Source: Microthrixaceae bacterium (GTDB taxonomy: Bacteria > Actinomycetota > Acidimicrobiia > Acidimicrobiales > Acidimicrobilacustridaceae). From it: 7,785 bases of DNA. Position 1 is the stretch's first letter; every line of letters begins with the position of its first letter. The notes under the pieces are model-generated. The model saw only the letters and a program-made list of their open reading frames with translations, searched no databases and had not been told where the DNA came from. The DNA lies in assembly GCA_947455015.1 (NCBI GenBank), contig CANGMY010000061.1, positions 1 through 7,785 of the forward strand. Reading direction: 5' to 3'. The position numbers and the translations under genes were made by a program. Below, in pieces: positions 1 to 6,243 of this stretch.

Positions 1-1076
1 GCGAGCAGGCTGAGGCGATCGGCGTCTACCGAAACAGTTCCTTCGGAACGGAAGCGAGCCATCAGCTCCGCAATAGCGGCGCCATCGCGACCATGAATTT
101 CGAACAACAATCGCTCGAGGTTCGAGGACACCTGGATGTCCATGCTCGGACTGAGGGTGGGATGAACCTCGCCGATCGTCATCGTTCCGGTGGTGAGGAA
201 CTGCGTGAGGATGTCGTTGCGATTCGAAGCGACAACAAATTGCGAGATGGGGGTACCCATTCGTTGTGCACCGTAACCAGCAAACACGTTGCCAAAGTTG
301 CCGGTCGGCACAGAGAACGCAACGGGCCGGCCTGCCCCGCCGCCAAGACGAACGGCACACGTGACGTAATAAACCATCTGAGCCATAACGCGAGCCCAGT
401 TAATTGAATTCACTGCAGAAAGATTTCGTGACTCACGGAACTGATCGTCGGCGAATAACGCCTTCACCATGTCCTGGCAGTCGTCGAATGTTCCTTGCAC
501 TGCGATGTTGTGCACGTTCGGCGCAAGCACCGTGGTCATCTGTCGCCGCTGAACATCGGAAACGCGACCCGCAGGATGAAGAATAAAAACTTCGGCAGTC
601 GGTCGATCGCGAAGGGCCTCGATCGCAGCGCCGCCAGTGTCTCCAGAAGTTGCGCCGACGACGGTGACTTTCTCGCCGCGGCGTGTGAGTTCGTGGTCGA
701 ACAAACGGCCGACAAGCTGTAGCGCTACGTCTTTGAACGCAAGCGTCGGGCCATGGAACAACTCGGCGAGCCAGAAGTTGTCACCGAGGTCAACGATCGG
801 GATCACGTCATCGGTTGCAAACGTTGCGTAGGCATCGGCGACAATCGTCGCGAATGCGTCACGCTCAATCGAACCTTCAACAAATGGCCACATGACCTCG
901 GTGGCGATTTCGGAGTAGGACATCGACGCGAAGCGCTCGAATGCTCCGACCGTGAGCGACGGCCACTGCGAAGGAACGTAGAGACCGCCATCGATTGCCA
1001 AGCCAGCAAGCAAAACGTCGGCGAATCCCAGTTCGGGAGCGGCGCCGCGGGTGCTGACGTAGGTGATCGGAGCCAC
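1..1076 (-). CDS. thrC: Threonine synthase, long (E. coli/yeast-like) form, C-terminus cut by window edge
   Basis: Converts O-phosphohomoserine to threonine and phosphate with pyridoxal phosphate, the last step of threonine synthesis in the cytoplasm. The 358 visible codons start with the N-terminal domain signature ITYVSTRG (residues 4-11). HGPTLAFKDVALQ (108-120) carries the PLP lysine, K115. SGDTGGAA (144-151) and PTGNFGN (257-263) are the usual phosphate-binding loops. HPAGRVSDVQRRQM (167-180) and NSINWARVMAQMVYY (223-237) are typical of the long class. The family is usually about 430-480 residues, so roughly the last 80-120 are missing off the left edge. The start is GTG at 1076; its first base is the last base of the hom TAG stop (TAGTG), with a strong Shine-Dalgarno inside the hom 3' end. 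Translation is therefore probably coupled to hom. thrB would be expected just outside the window. Confidence 0.95.
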   Translation of the reverse strand, partial: MAPITYVSTRGAAPELGFADVLLAGLAIDGGLYVPSQWPSLTVGAFERFASMSYSEIATEVMWPFVEGSIERDAFATIVADAYATFATDDVIPIVDLGDNFWLAELFHGPTLAFKDVALQLVGRLFDHELTRRGEKVTVVGATSGDTGGAAIEALRDRPTAEVFILHPAGRVSDVQRRQMTTVLAPNVHNIAVQGTFDDCQDMVKALFADDQFRESRNLSAVNSINWARVMAQMVYYVTCAVRLGGGAGRPVAFSVPTGNFGNVFAGYGAQRMGTPISQFVVASNRNDILTQFLTTGTMTIGEVHPTLSPSMDIQVSSNLERLLFEIHGRDGAAIAELMARFRSEGTVSVDADRLSLL

Positions 1077-2398
1077 TAGCGATCTCCTTCTACAAGGACA
1101 CGAATCGTTGATCCCACGCTTCGAACTGAATCCAGCGCACCAAGAGCGCCAAGCGTGGCGCGGACGTCACGTTCGGCCGCTGGATGAATAATGAGGTCGA
1201 TGCGAGCCTCGTCGGCAACGTCGTCGGCGCCCGAGAGCGAATGCTGCTCCATCGAATCGATGGAAACGCCGTGTTCGCCGAAGACGCCAGCAATTGCGGC
1301 AAGAACACCCGATCGGTCATCGACGCGGAGGCTGAGATACCAGGATGCTTCGAGTTGTTCACCAGAGCGGAACGCCATCGGAACAAAGGTTCCGAGCGAG
1401 GCATGTGCACCACTCTGGAGATTCACCGCAGCATCGACGAGATCGCCAAGTACCGCTGAAGCGGTGGGATCGCCACCGGCACCGCGGCCGTAGAACATGA
1501 GATCGCCGACAGCCTCGCCTTGAACAAAGACGGCATTGAAGCTGTCGCGCACTGCCGCAAGCGGGTGCGCGTTCGGGACCAAGCATGGATGCACGCGAGC
1601 CGAAAGTTCATCGCCGCTCGGCGTAGAGAAACGCTCCGCAATAGCGAGAAGTTTGACGGCGTAGCCGTGGCGTTTGGCAAAGGCGATGTCATCGGCTGTC
1701 ACCTTGGAAATGCCTTCGCACTGAACATCAGCGCTCGTAACTTCCGCTCCAAACGCAATTGACGCAACGATGGCGATCTTTGCGGCGGCGTCGTGACCTT
1801 CGACATCGGCCGTTGGGTCAGCTTCCGCGTACCCAAGTTCCTGTGCTTCGGCGAGCGCGTCGGCATACTCGGCGCCCGCTTCGGTCATGCGCGTGAGGAT
1901 GTAATTGGTTGTTCCGTTCATGATGCCCATGACGCGAACAACTGGTTCTGCGAGCAGTGACTCTCGAAGTGGCCGGATGAAGGGAATACCACCAGCGACC
2001 GACGCTTCGAAGAGAAGATCGACACCAGATGCTTCGGCAGCAGCGAACAGTTCGGAACCATGCGCAGCGAGAAGTGCCTTATTGGCAGTGATGACAGGCT
2101 TGCCCGCAGCGAGAGCAGCGAGGATGAGTTCACGAGCCGGTGAAATGCCGCCCATAACTTCAACGATCACATCAATTGAAGGATCGGTAGCGACCGCCAT
2201 CGCATCGGTCGTGAAGGCCGAACTCTCGATAGCAACCGATCGGGCTCTTGAACTGTCGCGCACCGCGATCCGGGAGATCTCGATTGAAAGTCCGGTGCGA
2301 GCTTGGATCGTTGAGTTCTGGCGATCGACGAGCGCGATGAGTGACGCCCCGACCGTCCCGCAACCTAGGACTCCAACTCGAATGACAGATCCATCCAC
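1076..2398 (-). CDS. hom: Homoserine dehydrogenase with C-terminal ACT domain
   Basis: Reduces aspartate-4-semialdehyde to homoserine with NAD(P)H, the branch step towards threonine and methionine. The 440-residue protein has the usual monofunctional layout with no aspartokinase domain. The nucleotide-binding glycine motif GVLGCGTVG is at 9-17, followed by ANK (K107), EASVAGGIP (131-139) and GIMNGTTNYIL (158-168). The catalytic stretch EADPTADVEGHDAAAK is at 192-207, in which E192, D203 and K207 match yeast E208, D219 and K223 in spacing. FYGRGAGGDPTASAV (302-316) follows. An ACT domain spans about 354-432 (SLRVDDRSGVLAAIAGVFGE), which in this family usually means allosteric feedback, commonly by threonine. 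The GTG start at 2398 puts the Rossmann motif at the usual position, and no in-frame start is visible just upstream. No Shine-Dalgarno is visible; instead a hairpin and a TANNNT box precede the start. The stop overlaps the thrC start by one base. Confidence 0.96.
   Translation of the reverse strand: MDGSVIRVGVLGCGTVGASLIALVDRQNSTIQARTGLSIEISRIAVRDSSRARSVAIESSAFTTDAMAVATDPSIDVIVEVMGGISPARELILAALAAGKPVITANKALLAAHGSELFAAAEASGVDLLFEASVAGGIPFIRPLRESLLAEPVVRVMGIMNGTTNYILTRMTEAGAEYADALAEAQELGYAEADPTADVEGHDAAAKIAIVASIAFGAEVTSADVQCEGISKVTADDIAFAKRHGYAVKLLAIAERFSTPSGDELSARVHPCLVPNAHPLAAVRDSFNAVFVQGEAVGDLMFYGRGAGGDPTASAVLGDLVDAAVNLQSGAHASLGTFVPMAFRSGEQLEASWYLSLRVDDRSGVLAAIAGVFGEHGVSIDSMEQHSLSGADDVADEARIDLIIHPAAERDVRATLGALGALDSVRSVGSTIRVLVEGDR
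1084..1089 (-). promoter_or_regulatory. Ribosome binding site of thrC inside hom
   Basis: AAGGAG on the minus strand, within the last codons of hom, lies 7 bases before the thrC GTG. It is one of the two best Shine-Dalgarno matches in the window and decides the thrC start, because the GTG overlaps the hom stop by one base. Confidence 0.8.
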
Positions 2399-2405
2399 GG
2401 CGGAG

Positions 2406-2411
2406 AGGCTA
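2406..2411 (-). promoter_or_regulatory. Candidate -10 box for a leaderless hom-thrC transcript
   Basis: TAGCCT on the minus strand fits the actinobacterial TANNNT -10 consensus and ends 7 bases before the hom GTG. The same layout is seen before the MurA-like gene and yccF in this window. No convincing -35 was found. The box overlaps the 3' arm of the hairpin, so the two readings compete. This is inference from one short motif. Confidence 0.3.
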
Positions 2412-2430
2412 CCGGCGCCGCGCCATAGCC
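2407..2430 (-). promoter_or_regulatory. Strong hairpin just upstream of hom
   Basis: On the minus strand, outer arms GGCTA (2430-2426) and TAGCC (2411-2407) pair perfectly. Inner arms GGCG (2424-2421) and CGCC (2417-2414) close a three-base CGG loop, with a U-G pair and a single bulged G between the two stems. This gives about ten pairs, mostly GC. It lies in the 49-base interval between the membrane protein stop and the hom start, over the place where a ribosome binding site would be. It is not followed by a T run, so it does not look like a standard intrinsic terminator. It could lower hom translation, act as an RNA processing or stability element, or be fortuitous. Confidence 0.45.
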
Positions 2431-2447
2431 CCCGACGGAATTTTCGA

Positions 2448-3179
2448 TCAGCCCACGACCACGCTGACGATCGTCACAACAGCGGTAACGGCAAGCAGAA
2501 TCGTGACGAGGCCTCGGAATCGCACCGGATCGACGTGCCCCCGAAGTCGAAGCCCAAGCGAGAATCCAATCGCCAATGCCGGAACTGCAACCAGCAACGC
2601 CAGCGCAACGTCTCGGGTGAAATGTCCGGTCGCACCGAAGAGCACGAGAGAAATCAGGCCAATTCCAACGAAGACCGCAGAGATAGTCCCGCGAAACGTG
2701 TGTGGAGAGAAGTGGCGGGCGTGGATTGCCATGACGAGAGGAGGCCCGTTTGTGGAAAGCGAGGTGCTCAGAACTCCACCGACAAATCCAGCAGCGAGAT
2801 CGACAGGGACACTCGCGTGTTCGAGTTTGAACCCACGAAGGTTGAGAAGCAGGAAGACAACGATCACTGCGGCGAGACCCAACTTCAATTGCTGCGAACT
2901 GGCGAAATTGAGAATCACGAGGCCTAACGGAGCGCCAACAAAAGCAGCCAGCAAAAGTCGCTTGATCGTCGGCCTGTCACCGTGATGGCGTTCGGACCAC
3001 GCCTGACCACCGCTGGTAAATGTCCCTAGCGTTGCGGCGATTACGACTGCCGCCTCAGTTGGAATTGCCATCGACATAAGCGGAACCGCAAGCAAGGCGA
3101 ACCCAAATCCAGTGATCGTCTGAATGAGCGACGAAAGAAGGACCGCGAAAGCAACAAGAAGTAGCGCAGACGTCGACAC
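2448..3179 (-). CDS. TauE/SafE (TSUP) family membrane transporter, substrate unknown
   Basis: Inner-membrane protein of about 243 residues, mostly hydrophobic, with seven or eight likely membrane segments (around 5-23, 27-52, 74-93, 98-114, 126-150, 166-184, 190-210 and 222-242). The two half-repeats each carry a family-like glycine-rich motif: TGFGFALLAVPL (23-34), and GFVGGVLSTSLSTNGPPL (131-148), which resembles the GxxxGxGGPPL region of TSUP proteins. Known members export sulfite, sulfoacetate or other small anions, but the substrate cannot be read from sequence. Eight bases separate the start from the lysA stop, so it is probably cotranscribed with argS and lysA. I prefer GTG at 3179, which has AGG 7 bases upstream; the TTG at 3182 immediately before it is the alternative and adds one residue. 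It is unusual to find such a gene between lysA and hom. It may export a pathway-related compound, or merely be a passenger. Confidence 0.87.
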   Translation of the reverse strand: MSTSALLLVAFAVLLSSLIQTITGFGFALLAVPLMSMAIPTEAAVVIAATLGTFTSGGQAWSERHHGDRPTIKRLLLAAFVGAPLGLVILNFASSQQLKLGLAAVIVVFLLLNLRGFKLEHASVPVDLAAGFVGGVLSTSLSTNGPPLVMAIHARHFSPHTFRGTISAVFVGIGLISLVLFGATGHFTRDVALALLVAVPALAIGFSLGLRLRGHVDPVRFRGLVTILLAVTAVVTIVSVVVG

Positions 3180-3187
3180 CAACAGAC

Positions 3188-4459
3188 CTAGTCGACTTCA
3201 AGAAGCAAGAGGTCATCGAGCGTTTCGCGACGCACAACGAGTCTTGCCTCTCCGTTAGCGACGAACACCACAGCAGGTCGCGTGACCTTGTTGTAGTTCG
3301 AACCCATCGAATGCCCGTATGCGCCCGTGACCGGGGTGGCGAGAATGTCGCCAACAACAAGGTCGGAGGGAACAATCGCATCGCGAACCAGGATGTCGCC
3401 CGATTCACAATGCTTTCCGACAACAGTGACGACGCGATCGCGATCGGCCCCAACTTCGCGTGGCAGGAACGCCTCGTAGCCACTTCCATACAACACAGGG
3501 CGCGGATTATCGCTCATTCCGCCATCGACAGACACATAGGTGCGGATTGAAGGAATGTCCTTAATGGTTCCCACCGAATACAGCGTGATTCCAGCCTGTG
3601 CGACGAGTGCTCGGCCGGGTTCAGCCGTGACATGTGCATCAATGCCGGCAGCGGCGCACGCCGCCTTCACAACCGCGCCCCATTCAGTGATGGTCGCCGA
3701 TTCCTCGCCGGCGACATAGGCAACGCCGAGTCCCCCGCCCACAGAGAACTCGGGCAATCCGTGCTTCTGCACAAACGGCGCCATGACTTCGATGGCCATT
3801 TCAAAAAACTCTGCATCGAACACCTGCGAACCGATGTGCGCATGCAACCCGACCAAATCAATTGCCGGAGACAATGACACGCGAAGTACCGCTTCATCGG
3901 CCTGACCACTTGCGAGGCCGAATCCGAACTTGGAATCGTCCTGGCCGGTGCGAACGAATTCGTGGGTGTGCGCTTCAACTCCGGGAGTGACACGAATGAG
4001 CGCCTTTGGGACAGGCAAACCTTCCGAAACGAGAGATTCAATGCGATCGATTTCGTCGAACGAATCGATGATGATTCGTCCAATTCCTTCTGACATCGCG
4101 CGCCGCAGTTCTGCAGTGCTTTTGTTGTTCCCATGAAGAACAAGACGATCGGCAGGAACGCCCGCAGAACGGGCCACGTGATATTCGCCACCGGTCGACA
4201 CATCGAGATTGCAACCTTCTTCCGCAGCAAGACGAGCCATCGCCTTACAAAGGAATGCCTTGGTTGCGAAGTTCACTCCAATTCCAAATGCCGCAACAGC
4301 TTCACGACAACGCGCACGAAGGTGTTCTTCGTCGTACACAAAGAGCGGCGTACCGAACTGCTCGGCAAGCTCGAGAGTGTCGCAGCCACCGATGATGAGT
4401 TGACCCTTGTCACCGATTGCGGCGTTGTCGGGCAGCAACGAGAAAGGAAGTGCGCTCAT
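3188..4459 (-). CDS. lysA: Diaminopimelate decarboxylase
   Basis: Decarboxylates meso-2,6-diaminopimelate to L-lysine with PLP, the last lysine step, competing with peptidoglycan synthesis for diaminopimelate. The 423-residue length is normal for the family. The PLP lysine is K67 in VNFATKAF (62-69). GLHAHIGSQ (204-212) and the phosphate-binding glycines VGGGLG (240-245) follow. EPGRALV (280-286), VDGGMSDNPRP (311-321), the catalytic CESGD (351-355) and GAYGHSMGSNYN (379-390) complete the fold III decarboxylase signature. ATG at 4459 is chosen because homology begins shortly after it and it sits 7 bases after the argS stop. The reading frame stays open further upstream to 4582, but that would overlap argS by over 110 bases with unrelated residues. 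The ribosome binding site is weak (GTGAG at the argS stop), so translational coupling to argS is likely. Confidence 0.96.
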   Translation of the reverse strand: MSALPFSLLPDNAAIGDKGQLIIGGCDTLELAEQFGTPLFVYDEEHLRARCREAVAAFGIGVNFATKAFLCKAMARLAAEEGCNLDVSTGGEYHVARSAGVPADRLVLHGNNKSTAELRRAMSEGIGRIIIDSFDEIDRIESLVSEGLPVPKALIRVTPGVEAHTHEFVRTGQDDSKFGFGLASGQADEAVLRVSLSPAIDLVGLHAHIGSQVFDAEFFEMAIEVMAPFVQKHGLPEFSVGGGLGVAYVAGEESATITEWGAVVKAACAAAGIDAHVTAEPGRALVAQAGITLYSVGTIKDIPSIRTYVSVDGGMSDNPRPVLYGSGYEAFLPREVGADRDRVVTVVGKHCESGDILVRDAIVPSDLVVGDILATPVTGAYGHSMGSNYNKVTRPAVVFVANGEARLVVRRETLDDLLLLEVD

Positions 4460-4466
4460 CAGTGGC

Positions 4467-6074
4467 TCACATTTGGTCGGGTGCACTAACACCCAACAGG
4501 TCGAGTCCAATTGCGAGACCAACTGATGCGGCTTCAACGAGATGCAAACGGGCCTGCGTAAGTTCGGCAGAGATGCCATCACCCATCACATAACAGTCGT
4601 GGTAGAAGCCGTGCACTGCACCAGCAAGTTCGCGCACCCATGTGGCAATGCGATGTGGCGCCCGATCGGTGGCCGCGGTCGACACCGTGTCGGGAAGTTC
4701 AGAGAGGGCACGAAGAACATCAAGTTCGCGTTCGTGCGTAAGGAGTGAAAGATCGACCTCACCCAATGGCACAACCGCAACGCTTCGTTCGGCCGCAACG
4801 CGGAAGATCGACTGGATGCGGGCATACGCCATTTGCACGTAATACACAGGGTTGTCCATCGCACGGCTCTTTACAACGTCGTAATCAAACGTCTGCGTTG
4901 AATCAATGGACTGCAACAGGTAGGTGAGTCGAGCCGAATCAGCGCCTACTTCGTCAAGAACCTCAGAAAGTTCGACGATGTCGCCAGCACGTTTCGAAAA
5001 GCGCACTGGTTCGCCGCCCTTCAACAGGTTGACCAACTGAATGATTGCGCACTCAAGTTCGGAAGGGTCATGACCAAGCGACTGCATCGCTGCCTTCATG
5101 CGCGGCACATAGCCGTGGTGATCGGCACCCCATACGTCAATGAGTAGGTCGTAGCCCCGGGAGAACTTGTCGCGGTGATAGGCGATATCAGGAAGGAGGT
5201 AGGTGAACTCGCCGTCGCTCTTAATGAGCACACGGTCTTTGTCGTCGCCGTAATCGGTTGAGCGAAGCCACACGGCGCCGTCTTCGTCGTACACAACGCC
5301 GCGCTCGCGAAGGTCGGCGAGCGTTACATCGATTGCGCCTGATGCAACCATCGACTTCTCACTAAACCAATTGTCGAATTCGACGTTCATGCGACTGAGC
5401 GTGAGTCGATGATCGGCGACGGCGCGGTCTTCTCCCCATTCGAAAACGTCGGCATCGGCGGGCATCTCTGCAGCCCACTCAACGATGTACTCGCCCTGAT
5501 AGCCGCCCTCGGGCAACGGCGTTCCGTCGCGACGAGCTATCAGCGACGCAACGAACAACTGCATCTGTGTTCCGCGATCGTTGAGATAATTCTCGCGGTC
5601 GACGTCGTAACCGCAGCGTTCAAGGATTCGGGCGAGCGAATCGCCATAGGCCGCACCTCGACCATGACCCGCGTGCAATGGCCCCGTTGGGTTGGCACTC
5701 ACAAACTCGAGCAACACCTTGACGCCCGAACCCGTTACTGCGCGGGCGTAGTTCTGAACGCCTGCGGTTTCAACATCGACAAGCACGTCATGCAACCACG
5801 AGTCAGCCAGCCGGAAGTTGACGAATCCCGGGCCAGCGATTTCCACCGAAGTCACGTGAGCAGGAAGGTCGGCATTGATGATTTCGGCCATGCGACCAGC
5901 GAGTTCGCGGGGATTCCAGCCTGCAGCCTTGGCCGTGGCAAGCGCGATATTGGACGACCAATCCCCATGCTCACGTCGGGCAGGGCGCTCAAGATGCACC
6001 GATTCGGGGATCGGCGAGATCTCGAGGGTCGACAATGCCGATCGCAGGGCGGTGGCGAGGGTGTCGCGAATCAC
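4467..6074 (-). CDS. argS: Arginyl-tRNA synthetase
   Basis: Charges tRNA-Arg with arginine using ATP; a class I synthetase of the cytoplasm. The 535-residue protein has the N-terminal Arg_tRNA_synt_N-like domain (about 1-90, including HGDWSSNIAL). SANPTGPLHAGHGRGAA (126-142) contains the HIGH-equivalent HAGH (134-137). LNDRG (164-168) and DVWGADHHGYVPR (313-325) follow. The KMSKS region is VRFSKRAGD (357-365), degenerate at its first residues, as is common in ArgRS. The DALR anticodon-binding domain begins near NPVYYVQMAYARI (408-420) and runs to the C-terminus. GTG at 6074 is chosen because GGGGAG lies 9 bases upstream; the frame is open to 6218, but the extra 48 residues are low-complexity and run into the divergent promoter region. 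It appears to head the argS-lysA-TSUP-hom-thrC operon, an arrangement known from Actinobacteria. Confidence 0.96.
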   Translation of the reverse strand: MIRDTLATALRSALSTLEISPIPESVHLERPARREHGDWSSNIALATAKAAGWNPRELAGRMAEIINADLPAHVTSVEIAGPGFVNFRLADSWLHDVLVDVETAGVQNYARAVTGSGVKVLLEFVSANPTGPLHAGHGRGAAYGDSLARILERCGYDVDRENYLNDRGTQMQLFVASLIARRDGTPLPEGGYQGEYIVEWAAEMPADADVFEWGEDRAVADHRLTLSRMNVEFDNWFSEKSMVASGAIDVTLADLRERGVVYDEDGAVWLRSTDYGDDKDRVLIKSDGEFTYLLPDIAYHRDKFSRGYDLLIDVWGADHHGYVPRMKAAMQSLGHDPSELECAIIQLVNLLKGGEPVRFSKRAGDIVELSEVLDEVGADSARLTYLLQSIDSTQTFDYDVVKSRAMDNPVYYVQMAYARIQSIFRVAAERSVAVVPLGEVDLSLLTHERELDVLRALSELPDTVSTAATDRAPHRIATWVRELAGAVHGFYHDCYVMGDGISAELTQARLHLVEAASVGLAIGLDLLGVSAPDQM

Positions 6075-6083
6075 TGAATCGGT

Positions 6084-6089
6084 CTCCCC
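6084..6089 (-). promoter_or_regulatory. Ribosome binding site of argS
   Basis: GGGGAG on the minus strand, 9 bases before GTG 6074. It fixes the argS start against the longer open frame and implies a transcript with a leader, unlike the two plus-strand genes. Confidence 0.65.
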
Positions 6090-6121
6090 GGGCGGGCGGA
6101 CTGGCGGTATGGGACCGTCGA

Positions 6122-6127
6122 ACCCTA
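6122..6127 (-). promoter_or_regulatory. Candidate -10 box for the argS operon
   Basis: TAGGGT on the minus strand fits TANNNT and would give a leader of roughly 40 bases before the argS GTG. No good -35 is visible. The 169-base region between argS and the MurA-like gene must hold both divergent promoters, and I see no clear operator palindrome, riboswitch or T-box in it. Low confidence. Confidence 0.22.
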
Positions 6128-6228
6128 CCCCCGTGGCCCCTTTGTCCCCGCGTCCACTTTCGTTCGTGGCATCACCGTGCGTCGCCGTGCCGCAGGTCAC
6201 CAGTGCGGTCGGCAGCACCGTTGCGCCC

Positions 6229-6234
6229 TACCAT
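6229..6234 (+). promoter_or_regulatory. Candidate -10 box for the MurA-like gene, leaderless layout
   Basis: TACCAT, fitting TANNNT, ends 9 bases before the ATG at 6244, so transcription would begin at or within a few bases of the start codon. AAGGG lies only 3 bases before the ATG, too close for a normal Shine-Dalgarno. No clear -35 was found. Confidence 0.4.
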
Positions 6235-6243
6235 CAAGGGCCA

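Noticed and set aside
1905..2927. A 340-codon open frame on the plus strand, antisense to hom and the TSUP gene
   Set aside because: It crosses two well-supported genes and their junction. Its product is rich in Arg, Ser and Thr with no domain pattern, as expected of a shadow frame.
4460..4582. Longer lysA reading frame overlapping the argS 3' end
   Set aside because: It would overlap argS by over 110 bases with residues unlike LysA; ATG 4459 gives the normal family length.
4998..5024. Degenerate KMSKS motif in ArgRS taken as a possible defect
   Set aside because: FSKRAG-type variants are normal in arginyl-tRNA synthetases, so this is not evidence of inactivation.
5409..6077. A 222-codon plus-strand open frame opposite argS
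   Set aside because: It lies fully antisense to conserved ArgRS motifs and its product shows no recognisable features.
6075..6218. Upstream in-frame extension of argS by 48 codons
   Set aside because: The extra residues are low-complexity and non-conserved, the region is needed for divergent promoters, and GTG 6074 has a good Shine-Dalgarno.
5875..6243. Upstream in-frame extension of the MurA-like gene into argS
   Set aside because: It runs antisense through the argS start and has no MurA similarity; MurA homology begins just after 6280.
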